From Spirochaetales bacterium (lineage in GTDB: Bacteria; Spirochaetota; Spirochaetia; DSM-2461): a stretch of DNA of 45,539 bases. This document shows, piece after piece, positions 18,866-28,049 of the stretch (the stretch's first letter is position 1; each line of letters begins with the position of its first letter). Both the position numbers and the translations under genes were made by a program. The notes beneath the pieces are model-generated. The model did not search any database and was not told where the DNA came from. It saw only the letters and a program-made list of their open reading frames with translations. The DNA is taken from positions 1 through 45,539 of the forward strand of contig JAFGYD010000042.1 of the NCBI GenBank assembly GCA_016936295.1, read 5' to 3'.

Positions 18866-19471
18866 ACAGAAGTTCTTAATAATTTTATTGTTCTGGAAGG
18901 TCTTGATGGGTCCGGGACTACTACTCAATTAAAAAAAATTGAAGAAAAATTATCTGAAATGGGAAAAACAGTTTTTTCAACCTGTGAACCTACAAAAAAT
19001 GAAATAGGAAAACTAATTAGATCTGTTTTACAAAAAAAAATAGTTATGGATCCTGTTACAGTTAGTCGTCTATTTGTAGCAGATAGAAATGAACATATAT
19101 ATGGAATAAACGGAATTAAAGAACGGACTAAAAGAGGTGAAATTGTAGTTAGTGATAGATACCTTTTTAGCTCTTTGGCTTATCAATCCCCTCAGTGTGG
19201 ATTTGATTTTGTGAAAATAATTAATTCAGACTTTCCTCTTCCTGAGTATCTATTTTTCATATCAACACCTGTTAAAGAGTGCCAAGAAAGAATTCATAAA
19301 CGAGGAGATGAAAAAGAACTTTTCGACGATGCAGATTATCAACAGAAAGTTGATGATAATTATAGAAAAGCTATAGAGTTATATAAAAACAGCGGAGTTA
19401 AAATTTTTATTATTGATGGGTTAAAATCAATTGAAAATATCACTAATGAAATAATAGATATAATTCGATAA
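18860..19471 (+). CDS. tmk: thymidylate kinase with altered Walker A (GLDGSGTTTQ)
   Basis: 'NFIVLEGLDGSGTTTQLKKI', 'VSDRYLFSSLAYQ', LID region. The second ATG (18860) has SD AAAGGA at 5-nt spacing; the ORF track uses ATG at 18854. Confidence 0.9.
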   Translation: MQTEVLNNFIVLEGLDGSGTTTQLKKIEEKLSEMGKTVFSTCEPTKNEIGKLIRSVLQKKIVMDPVTVSRLFVADRNEHIYGINGIKERTKRGEIVVSDRYLFSSLAYQSPQCGFDFVKIINSDFPLPEYLFFISTPVKECQERIHKRGDEKELFDDADYQQKVDDNYRKAIELYKNSGVKIFIIDGLKSIENITNEIIDIIR

Positions 19472-19478
19472 TTATACT

Positions 19479-20081
19479 ATGTTAAGAAGAGTTATACCCC
19501 TCATATTTTTATTTTTTCCAACAATTACCTTTAGTTATAATATTAAATACCTGGAAGGATTTTATAATTTATATGTTGAAAATTTTTATCAATATCCACA
19601 GGATGTAAACCGAAATATTTTCTATTTAAAGGCATGTTTAGGTGTCCCTTTTAGTAACCCTCTTTATGCATTAGCAAAAATTGAAAATACAACAGAGTGG
19701 GAGAAATATAGATATTTAATGTATACCCATATAAATTTGAAGTTAGTTGATTCATATTTACAACTGGCTAAAGGACTAGATAAACAGACAGCTTATTTTT
19801 ACAATGCTCCATGGAAAGAATACAATATAAAAAGTTTGAATGAAGCAGAGAAATACTATTTAGAAGCAAAGAAATACTGGGTTGATGCTGTTGAATGGTC
19901 TAAAAGAGCTTCTGATGAAAAATTTATGTTCTTATATATTGAAGAGATAATTACTTTTGAAGATGAGTCAACTATGATACAAAGTGGTGAACTGGACTAT
20001 AATAAGATTATTGATAAACACTTAACTCGTTTAAATAAAGTTAGAAATGAATTTGAAAATATGGATGAAAATACATATTAA
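19479..20081 (+). CDS. secreted hypothetical protein
   Basis: 200 aa ORF with signal peptide, 7 nt after tmk. Confidence 0.8.
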   Translation: MLRRVIPLIFLFFPTITFSYNIKYLEGFYNLYVENFYQYPQDVNRNIFYLKACLGVPFSNPLYALAKIENTTEWEKYRYLMYTHINLKLVDSYLQLAKGLDKQTAYFYNAPWKEYNIKSLNEAEKYYLEAKKYWVDAVEWSKRASDEKFMFLYIEEIITFEDESTMIQSGELDYNKIIDKHLTRLNKVRNEFENMDENTY

Positions 20082-20085
20082 GGAG

Positions 20086-20125
20086 GCAGATGCTGAAACT
20101 CAGCATCTGCAAAATGTTTTTTATT
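20086..20125 (+). terminator. hairpin terminator between convergent genes
   Basis: GCAGATGCTGA-AAC-TCAGCATCTGC perfect 11-bp stem, followed on plus by AAAATGTTTTTTATTT. Imperfect T tract. Confidence 0.7.
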
Positions 20126-21311
20126 TATTACCGATTTTTCTTGTTGCAACATCAAATATAACGGCACCTGCTAATACAGCACCACGAACAATGTATTGAG
20201 AAGAAATATCAATACCCATTAAGTTCATTCCACTTGTTAAAGAAGTATAAACAATAGCTCCAATTAATGAACCTACAACACTACCAACACCACCAGCAGC
20301 TGAAACACCACCAATATATGCCGCGGCAATAGCATCAAGCTCTAATAAAGTACCTGCTGTTGTAGTTGCTGATTGTAATCTTGAAGCAAATAATATCCCT
20401 GAAAGTCCAGATAACATACCCATAGAACCAAAAACTAAAAATGTAATTTTCTTTACATCTATACCACTTAATTCAGCTGCTTCAGGGTTACCACCAACTG
20501 CATAAATATGTCGACCAACAACTGTTTTTTTAGTTATAAAATTATATATTCCAACAACAAGTAATACTATTACTAATGTCCATGATAGACCATTATAACC
20601 AGCAAGTATCCAAGTAACTATTGCAACAATCACAGAAACAAATGCAAGTTTAAGAATAAATAGATCGAAAGGAACTACTTCAAAGTTATATTTAATTTTA
20701 TTTTTTCTTGCATTAAATGAACTATAAACTAACCAGGCAATAGCTACTAACCCAATAAATAGGGTGAATTTATGCATATCTGGTAAAAATGTATCAGATG
20801 CAAAAAGATCTGGAATATAACCATTTCCTATAGCATTAAAACCTTTGTTTGTAATAATTATAGTTCCTGTTCTAAGAGTTGCTAATAATAGTGCACCACG
20901 ATAAATTAACCACCCTGCTAAGGAAGCAACAAAAGCAGGAATACCTAATTTAGCAACAGGATATGCTGTGATTAAACCAGCTATCATACCTAATATAAGT
21001 ATTGAAGGAACAACAATAAATGCAGGAACATTCCAAAATGCCAATGCAATAGCTGCTATAGCACCAAGAAATCCTGATAAAAATCCAACAGATAAATCTA
21101 TATGTCTTATAACTATAACAAGTGTCATACCTACAGCAATTACAGCAATATATCCTGTTTGATTTAATAAATTACTTATATTCCTAGGAGATATAAATAT
21201 ACCATCTGTTAAAATTGAAAATAACACAATAATTACGAAAAGAGCTATGAACATACCATAGTCTTTTATATGTGTCTTTAAATCTTTTACTAAACCTTTA
21301 AAAATCATCAA
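20121..21311 (-). CDS. monosaccharide ABC transporter permease (GguB/XylH type)
   Basis: 396 aa; 'VGMTLVIVIRHIDLSVGFLSGFLGAIAAI', 'GRHIYAVGGNPEAAELSGI'. Confidence 0.92.
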   Translation of the reverse strand: MMIFKGLVKDLKTHIKDYGMFIALFVIIVLFSILTDGIFISPRNISNLLNQTGYIAVIAVGMTLVIVIRHIDLSVGFLSGFLGAIAAIALAFWNVPAFIVVPSILILGMIAGLITAYPVAKLGIPAFVASLAGWLIYRGALLLATLRTGTIIITNKGFNAIGNGYIPDLFASDTFLPDMHKFTLFIGLVAIAWLVYSSFNARKNKIKYNFEVVPFDLFILKLAFVSVIVAIVTWILAGYNGLSWTLVIVLLVVGIYNFITKKTVVGRHIYAVGGNPEAAELSGIDVKKITFLVFGSMGMLSGLSGILFASRLQSATTTAGTLLELDAIAAAYIGGVSAAGGVGSVVGSLIGAIVYTSLTSGMNLMGIDISSQYIVRGAVLAGAVIFDVATRKIGNK

Positions 21312-21318
21312 ATGCTCC

Positions 21319-22842
21319 TTAATTTGTTGCTAACTGCATAATATTTTCCTGGGTTGCTTCACTTATGTGTTTTTCCCCAGTTAGTCGTCCTTCGGATACA
21401 ACATAAATTCTATCACTCATTCCTAAAACTTCTGGAAGTTCTGAAGAAATCATTATGATTGACATACCTTGAGCTACTAATTCATTCATTAATGTGTAAA
21501 TTTCAAATTTTGCACCTACGTCGATACCCCTTGTTGGTTCATCTAAAATTAAAACGTGAGGCTTAACAAATAACCATTTTGCTAATTGAACTTTTTGTTG
21601 GTTTCCTCCACTTAGATTATTTACAAGCTGTTCAATAGATGGTGTTTTAACCCGTAAAGATTTGGAATATTCTGTGGCAATTTTAATTTCTGCATTTGTA
21701 TCTATAACAAAATTCTTCTCTAGCTCTTTTAAATTAGCTAAAGTTATATTCTCCATTATACTTTGCTGAAGTATTAAACCATTACCTTTTCTATCCTCGG
21801 ACAAATATGCAAGTCCTGCTTTTACAGCATCCTTGGGATGGTTAAAAGATTTAATGTCACCATTAATTTTTAATTCTCCAGAAACTATGTAATTATCGGG
21901 ATTTCCAAATAATGATCTGGCAAACTCTGTTCTTCCAGCGCCCATTAATCCAGCAAAACCAATAATTTCTCCTTTCTTTAAATTAATTGATATATTATCT
22001 AGAACTTTTCTACCTAATTTAGTATCGAAAGCACTCCAGTTATTAACTTCTAAAACTATTTCATCTGATATCTTATGTTCTCGGTTAGGATAGATATTAT
22101 CAATTTCTCTTCCTACCATGTTTTTAATAAGTAGATTTTCAGATACTTCACCTGCAGATGCATCTAATGTACAAATACTTTTACCATCACGTAAAACTGT
22201 AACAGTATCTGCAATTTGTATAATCTCCTTAAGTTTATGGGTTATCATGATACATGTAACACCCTGTTTTTTTAAATCTCTTAAGAGTTGTAATAAATTA
22301 TCACAATCATCTTCATTTAAGGCAGCTGTCGGCTCATCTAATATCAAAATTTTTACATCTTGGCTTAAAGCTTTAGCTATTTCAACTAGCTGTTGTTTTC
22401 CTACACCTAAGTCCTTAATCTGAGTTTCCGGATTAATTTTTAATCCAACTTTCTTTAAGACTTCTCCAGCCTGTTTTATTGTTTCATTCCAATTTAAAAT
22501 TCCGTTTTTATGAATTTCATGGCCTAAAAAGATATTTTCATAAATTGAGAGTTCAGGTACTAAAGCCAGCTCTTGATAGATTATAGCAATACCAGCCTTT
22601 TCACTATCAGATATGTGGGCAAATTTTTGAACTTCTCCTGAAAAAACAATATCACCACTGTAGTTTCCGTGTGGATATACTCCACTTAGAACCTTCATTA
22701 ATGTTGATTTTCCAGCACCATTCTCACCAACAAGGCAATGAATTTCTCCCTCTTTTACACTAAATGTTACTTCATCTAATGCTTTTACTCCCGGAAATGA
22801 CTTAGATATTCCTTTCATTTCAAGGATCATATTATTTGACAT
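21319..22842 (-). CDS. monosaccharide ABC transporter ATP-binding protein (GguA/MglA/XylG type)
   Basis: 507 aa; two ABC domains (GENGAGKSTLMKVLSGVYPHG; NLSGGNQQKVQLAKWL). Confidence 0.95.
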   Translation of the reverse strand: MSNNMILEMKGISKSFPGVKALDEVTFSVKEGEIHCLVGENGAGKSTLMKVLSGVYPHGNYSGDIVFSGEVQKFAHISDSEKAGIAIIYQELALVPELSIYENIFLGHEIHKNGILNWNETIKQAGEVLKKVGLKINPETQIKDLGVGKQQLVEIAKALSQDVKILILDEPTAALNEDDCDNLLQLLRDLKKQGVTCIMITHKLKEIIQIADTVTVLRDGKSICTLDASAGEVSENLLIKNMVGREIDNIYPNREHKISDEIVLEVNNWSAFDTKLGRKVLDNISINLKKGEIIGFAGLMGAGRTEFARSLFGNPDNYIVSGELKINGDIKSFNHPKDAVKAGLAYLSEDRKGNGLILQQSIMENITLANLKELEKNFVIDTNAEIKIATEYSKSLRVKTPSIEQLVNNLSGGNQQKVQLAKWLFVKPHVLILDEPTRGIDVGAKFEIYTLMNELVAQGMSIIMISSELPEVLGMSDRIYVVSEGRLTGEKHISEATQENIMQLATN

Positions 22843-22867
22843 CCCAATTCCTTCCTCTCTACGTGTA

Positions 22868-22895
22868 GAAAAAGGGTGATATAAATATCACCCTT
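22868..22895 (-). terminator. intra-operon hairpin between binding protein and ATPase genes
   Basis: AAGGGTGATAT-AA-ATATCACCCTT (22872-22895), followed by a T run on the minus strand. Confidence 0.8.
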
Positions 22896-22918
22896 AACTC
22901 TAAATACTAAGCTTGTTT

Positions 22919-24037
22919 CTAAAGTCCTGTGAAATCAGAAGCAGAATAGTATCCGCTGTCAACTATTACAGATTTAACGTTATCTTGTGTTACTGTAATA
23001 ACTTCAGTTTGAATTGCTGGAACTTCTTTTGCACCGTTAGCGTAAGAACCTGTTGCAGTAGGTGTTTTACCTTCTAAGTACATAACAGCAGCTTTAATAG
23101 CATCTGCTACTAGGATTCTAACATCTTTTAAAACTGTCATTGATTGTTTTCCATCAATAATATATTGAACAGAAGCTTTCTCTGCATCTTGTCCAGTAAT
23201 ATAGTATTTAGTTACATCACCATCAGCAGCAAAAGCATCAGCGATAGCTCTAGCTGTTCCATCGTTTGGAGCTGCAATAAATACTTCACCTTTTGCATCT
23301 TTATTAGCAACTGTTAAGTTTGCTTCTGCAAGGTTTTTAGCAACATTAAAGTCCCAGTTAGTTGTAACTTGACCAATAATTTTACCTAATTCTGCTCTGC
23401 TTAATTTTGCTTTGTTCATTAAAGCAATAGCTTCTGAAGAGTTTTGGATTACAAATGTTCCATCCGCAATTTTTGGTTGTAATGCTGACCATGCACCATC
23501 AAAGAAAATAAATGCATTGTTATCACTTGCTGCACCAGCATATAAGTAAAGGTTATTTCCTGTACCTTTAGCTTGTTTAACTAAATATTCACCGAAAGCT
23601 TTACCAACTGCAAAACTATCAAATGTTACATAGAAATCTACAGATTCAGTATTTGTGATAAGTCTATCGTAAGATATAACTTTTACACCTGCTCTGTTAG
23701 CTTCATCTGCTGCTGCTGCTGCTGCTGCACCATCGTGTGGTGTCATAATTAAAACTTTAACACCTTTTGCAATTAATGCTTCAACATTTGCTCTTTCTCT
23801 AGCTGAATCACCTTGAGAAAATAAAATCTCAACTGAATAACCAGCTTTTTCTAAAGCATCTCTAAAACGCACTTCATCTTGTAACCATCTAGGCTCATCT
23901 TTTGTTGGCAGGATAATACCTACAGATAATTTCTGAGCACCAGTAGCTTCAGTTTTTTCGCCATTAGCGCTAGCGAAAAGTCCAGTCATTGTCATGGATA
24001 CAATTGCGATAAGTGCAATTCTAAATAATAACTTCAT
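22919..24037 (-). CDS. ChvE/XylF-type periplasmic sugar-binding protein
   Basis: 372 aa; signal peptide, 'KLSVGIILPTKDEPRWLQDEVRF', 'VISYDRLI', 'GQDAEKASVQYIIDGKQSMTVLKDV'. Confidence 0.93.
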   Translation of the reverse strand: MKLLFRIALIAIVSMTMTGLFASANGEKTEATGAQKLSVGIILPTKDEPRWLQDEVRFRDALEKAGYSVEILFSQGDSARERANVEALIAKGVKVLIMTPHDGAAAAAAADEANRAGVKVISYDRLITNTESVDFYVTFDSFAVGKAFGEYLVKQAKGTGNNLYLYAGAASDNNAFIFFDGAWSALQPKIADGTFVIQNSSEAIALMNKAKLSRAELGKIIGQVTTNWDFNVAKNLAEANLTVANKDAKGEVFIAAPNDGTARAIADAFAADGDVTKYYITGQDAEKASVQYIIDGKQSMTVLKDVRILVADAIKAAVMYLEGKTPTATGSYANGAKEVPAIQTEVITVTQDNVKSVIVDSGYYSASDFTGL

Positions 24038-24078
24038 AATTTCTCCTTTTGTTTTGTTGATGTTTTAATTCTGTAGTC

Positions 24079-24104
24079 GAAAATACGATATGAAAACAGG
24101 ATAT
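24079..24104. repeat. tandem imperfect 13-mers upstream of the binding protein gene
   Basis: GAAAATACGATAT (24079-24091) and GAAAACAGGATAT (24092-24104), 11/13 identical, directly adjacent. Confidence 0.75.
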
Positions 24105-24156
24105 TTTTGCTAAAGAGAGTCTAATTATGATTATTCTATTAGATTTATGTTAAAGT

Positions 24157-24188
24157 ATAGCACAATTTCAAGATCAAAATTGTGCTAT
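24157..24188 (-). repeat. 12-bp inverted repeat after the sugar-binding lipoprotein gene (weak terminator or operator)
   Basis: ATAGCACAATTT - 8-nt loop - AAATTGTGCTAT; only a weak T tract follows on the minus strand. Confidence 0.65.
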
Positions 24189-25195
24189 TATTGATAAATA
24201 TCTTCTCTATTATGAAATCCATCTAAAATTACAGTTTTATCTATATTATCTTTTGTTACAGGAATAGGCCTTTCAAAATAAAAAGGGATATATTTTCCGC
24301 TATTATTATTAATATATAAATCTGGCTCTGGGATAGTTCCACCTGCAATTGAAACAGCAATTATTGCTGCTCTGGAGGCTAAATTTTGTATTGGTTTATA
24401 TACTGTCATTAACTGAGTATTGTTTATTATACTCTGACATGAAGCTAAATCTGCATCCTGTCCTACAACATATACCTTTCCAGCAAGTCTTCTTTCTGAA
24501 AGGGCTTTAATTACGGCTTGTGCAATCATATCATTTGCGGCAGATATAGCATTTATTTCGGGATCCAAATCCAAAACCCTATTAGCTTCCTTGTATGCAT
24601 CATCATAACTCCATTCGTTTAGCCAAACTTCATCAACTAACTCAATCTCATTAGATGTTATTTTAGGATCCAATATTTTATGCAAGCCCGTATTAACTTC
24701 GTAGCTATTATTATCGTGTATTGAACCATTAATTATTAAGTACTTCCCGTTTGGTACTTTATCAATTAGAGCCTTTCCCAAGTATTTTCCAACTTCATTA
24801 TTATCGAAGGATACGTACGCATCTAGAGGAACATCCATTATCAATCGGTCATAAGCTATAACCGGGATTCCTTTTAACCTAACTTTTTTTAATACATCCC
24901 CTAATACATTTTTATCCCTGGGAATTATTACTAGAACATCGATGTCCTGTTTTGCTAAATAGAGAATTTCCGAGACTTGATCATCGCTATTTTTTGAGGA
25001 TTTTGTAAATAAAACTTCTGCACCTAATTCCTTTGCTTTACTTGTAAAAATTTGAATATCTCTTTCCCATCGTTCTTGAACAAAAACTTCAGTGGAAACG
25101 GAAAATCCAATTTTCAATGGTCTTTGAGCTGTTTTAGGAGGATTACATGATAAAAATAAAGTTACAAAAACTATAAAGACTAATCTATTTCTGAT
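24188..25195 (-). CDS. XylF/ChvE-like sugar-binding lipoprotein, probable non-AUG (AUC) start
   Basis: In-frame sequence upstream of the track's TTG (25117) encodes IRNRLVFIVFVTLFLSC-NPPKTAQRPLKIGFSVS, a complete lipoprotein signal; GGGAG SD at 25203-25207, 7 nt before ATC at 25195-25193. Confidence 0.7.
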   Translation of the reverse strand: MRNRLVFIVFVTLFLSCNPPKTAQRPLKIGFSVSTEVFVQERWERDIQIFTSKAKELGAEVLFTKSSKNSDDQVSEILYLAKQDIDVLVIIPRDKNVLGDVLKKVRLKGIPVIAYDRLIMDVPLDAYVSFDNNEVGKYLGKALIDKVPNGKYLIINGSIHDNNSYEVNTGLHKILDPKITSNEIELVDEVWLNEWSYDDAYKEANRVLDLDPEINAISAANDMIAQAVIKALSERRLAGKVYVVGQDADLASCQSIINNTQLMTVYKPIQNLASRAAIIAVSIAGGTIPEPDLYINNNSGKYIPFYFERPIPVTKDNIDKTVILDGFHNREDIYQ

Positions 25196-26622
25196 GGTGA
25201 TACTCCCATATACTTTCGATAAATTCTACTAAAATAGTTAGGGTCGTTATAACCGACACTAAAAGCCGCTTCTTTAATTGATAAATTACTATTTTTTAAA
25301 AGTTCTGTTGCTCTTTCTATTCTATAAACATTTAAGTAATCAATAAATTTTGTCCCTAAATGTTCAGTAAAAAGTCTACTTAAATGGCTACTGGATACCG
25401 AACAAATTTCAGCCACAGATGATAATTGTAGACTATCTGCAAAATTATCTTTTATATAATTTAAAGCAATTTTTAAAGGCTTTGGCATAGTTGCAAGCTT
25501 ATCATTGTTTAATAAAAGATAAAATTTATCTATTGCATCCAAACTCCATTTCTTCCACTTTTCAATACTATCAATGGGAATAATTTCTTCTGCTATGTCA
25601 ATTCTCTCTTTCTCTATTTTAAACATTAATAGTGTAAATAGTGAAATCATAATCCCTTTTGCCACTTCAAAATTATTATTGGTAAACACCCACTTCCAAT
25701 ACTCTTCAAAAACCATTAGACCATGTTCTTTACTGCTAAAAATTAGTTCGTTATATATATTTAATAGATCATTACTATTGTAACATGAGATTTCATTATC
25801 TAAAGAAAATAATGCTTCTTTGTATGATTTATTTAATTCAATAAAATTATAAATTTCTCCCTGACCTAAATGAAATGTAATACTATTTATTTCGCTTAAT
25901 ACTCTGTTTACATAATCATTAATACGAGTTTTGTTGGAATCTGTCGAAATTAAAATAATTAATTTATCTCCAGAAATAGTACTTAATGATGTATATCTAA
26001 ATTTAATTTTTTGTGATATTTCTTTATATGTTTTAACACGTAATAAATCGTTTATGTTAGAGAGTGTTTCAATTATAATAATTGAACCTGAATCATACTG
26101 AATATTATTTCTTTCTTTAGCATCTAACCAATTATTTTCAGAGATGCTATTCCATATAATTGAGTTTAAAAAATTTTCATCTTTTTCATTATTTTGCTCA
26201 ATAACTTGTTTAAGGCTCTCATTTTTTAGTTTTTCGAATTCGTTCCTTTTGTCTAATTCCAGCCTAACTTTATCTAACTCTTGGAGTATTTGATTCTTTG
26301 ATACAGGCTTTACTAGATAATCAAAAACACCTGTTGTTATTGCTTTTTGTGCTATATCAAATCTTTCATAAGCAGTTGAGAGTATAAATAGAGTTTTAGG
26401 AACCCATAATTGTAGTTGTTTTATAACATCTAAGCCATTAATTCCTGGCATTTCAATATCCATAAAGACTAAGTCCGGGATTAAATCTTTTACAATTTTT
26501 ATAGCATCATTTCCATTTCGAGCTTTTCCACAAATTGTAAAGTCAATAACATGTTTTTCAAAAATAAACTCAAAACTATTTAAAACAGGTTCTTCATCAT
26601 CAACTATTACAACTCTATACAT
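25180..26622 (-). CDS. YesN-type response regulator with AraC-family DNA-binding domain
   Basis: 480 aa; receiver 'VVIVDDEEPVLN...LVFMDIEMPGINGLDV', C-terminal AraC HTH 'SSSHLSRLFTEHLGTKFIDYLNVYRIERATELL...IKEAAFSVGYNDPNYFSRIYRKYMGVSPSE'. Confidence 0.94.
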   Translation of the reverse strand: MYRVVIVDDEEPVLNSFEFIFEKHVIDFTICGKARNGNDAIKIVKDLIPDLVFMDIEMPGINGLDVIKQLQLWVPKTLFILSTAYERFDIAQKAITTGVFDYLVKPVSKNQILQELDKVRLELDKRNEFEKLKNESLKQVIEQNNEKDENFLNSIIWNSISENNWLDAKERNNIQYDSGSIIIIETLSNINDLLRVKTYKEISQKIKFRYTSLSTISGDKLIILISTDSNKTRINDYVNRVLSEINSITFHLGQGEIYNFIELNKSYKEALFSLDNEISCYNSNDLLNIYNELIFSSKEHGLMVFEEYWKWVFTNNNFEVAKGIMISLFTLLMFKIEKERIDIAEEIIPIDSIEKWKKWSLDAIDKFYLLLNNDKLATMPKPLKIALNYIKDNFADSLQLSSVAEICSVSSSHLSRLFTEHLGTKFIDYLNVYRIERATELLKNSNLSIKEAAFSVGYNDPNYFSRIYRKYMGVSPSEID

Positions 26623-28049
26623 GGTTCTATCTCGCTATCAATAGTTATAATAATCCGTGTACCACGACCTTGGCTACTAATAATTTTTATAATATCCTTT
26701 TGATCTGGATAAAAGAAAAAACATCTCTGAATAACATTTTCCAATCCCATAACCTTTGAATTAATCTCATACTCATGTACATGAGATACAAGAAGATTAT
26801 CTATAACATCCTGAGGTATTCCAATACCATTATCTTCAACTATTAGTTTTAATATTTTATCTTTACCATCTATAGTGATACGAACTGTACCAAGACCATC
26901 ATGTTCTTTAAATGCGTGAATTACAGTATTTTCAACAAGTGGTTGTAATAGCATAGCAGGACATTCAAAATCGTCGAGAATACTTTCATTAACATCAATA
27001 TCAAAATTTAATGATTTGGGAAATCTTATTTTAAGAAGATTAATATATGAGACAAGTCCTGTGTACTCCTTTCTTAAAGGGACAAAAAACCTTTTTTCTC
27101 TTAAATTATATCTTAACAATGAAGCCAAATTCTCCATATATTCGGCAGTTTTTTCTGCATCCTCTACAATTGCTAGCTGTAGACCTGTATTAATTGTATT
27201 AAATAAAAAATGGGGATTCATTTGAGCTTGCATGGTGTAAAGTTCCATTCTTTTTAAGACTTTCTCTAAATCATTTTTTCTATTAATTTCACTAATGTAG
27301 TGTCTAACACCATTTTTCATATTGTTAAAACCCATAGCTACCATATTTATCTCGTCAACGGAATGTATTTCTAAATCCGGCATATCAAAATAACCATCTG
27401 ATATCTGCTCTGTCATTAACGATAATTGGGTTAAGGGATGGGAAATAGAATTAATTCTATTTAATAAAACAAGGAATGACACTGAAACTATTAGTAAAAT
27501 GAAAAATATACTGTAAAGTTGTAGCCCTCTGTATAATTTTAAAAAATTATTATATTTAACAAGTTGATTTCTAAAACCCTCTAAACTCAATATATCAATC
27601 TTATTAGAAATATAATTATATAATATTGTTAACTCTTCGTACCCTTTACTGTACTCATTAACTTTTCTACCCCTTTTTTGATTCATAATAATTTTACAGC
27701 TAGCAATATACTTATCAATAAGAAAATAGATCTCTCTTTTTTTTATTTCGTGGTCTGAATTATAAATAGTTCTATCAGAAGGTAGCATTCCTTGGAGTTT
27801 TTCCATATTAGTTAAAAGATCAGATAGAGCAGATGTAGAGAAAATTCTCAAATATGATTTTAAAGGATTTTGAATATCTGTAATGGTTGTTTGTAAAGAT
27901 ATAAAATATTGTTCATCGTTAAATCTGTCATCAGCAATTTTTTGAAGCCTAATGGTGTTTATTAAGCTAAAACTAAAAGATGATAAGGTTAATAAGATAG
28001 ATATTGTAAAAGTATAAAATAATCTGGATTTTAAACTATTATTTACCAT
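26607..28049 (-). CDS. LytS/YesM-type sensor histidine kinase
   Basis: 480 aa; TM, HAMP-like, 'QAQMNPHFLFNTINTGLQLAI', ATPase 'VEDNGIGIP'. Confidence 0.93.
   Translation of the reverse strand: MVNNSLKSRLFYTFTISILLTLSSFSFSLINTIRLQKIADDRFNDEQYFISLQTTITDIQNPLKSYLRIFSTSALSDLLTNMEKLQGMLPSDRTIYNSDHEIKKREIYFLIDKYIASCKIIMNQKRGRKVNEYSKGYEELTILYNYISNKIDILSLEGFRNQLVKYNNFLKLYRGLQLYSIFFILLIVSVSFLVLLNRINSISHPLTQLSLMTEQISDGYFDMPDLEIHSVDEINMVAMGFNNMKNGVRHYISEINRKNDLEKVLKRMELYTMQAQMNPHFLFNTINTGLQLAIVEDAEKTAEYMENLASLLRYNLREKRFFVPLRKEYTGLVSYINLLKIRFPKSLNFDIDVNESILDDFECPAMLLQPLVENTVIHAFKEHDGLGTVRITIDGKDKILKLIVEDNGIGIPQDVIDNLLVSHVHEYEINSKVMGLENVIQRCFFFYPDQKDIIKIISSQGRGTRIIITIDSEIEPCIEL

Noticed and set aside
25115-25117. 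TTG start for the sugar-binding lipoprotein
   Set aside because: Would delete a clear in-frame lipoprotein signal peptide encoded immediately upstream.
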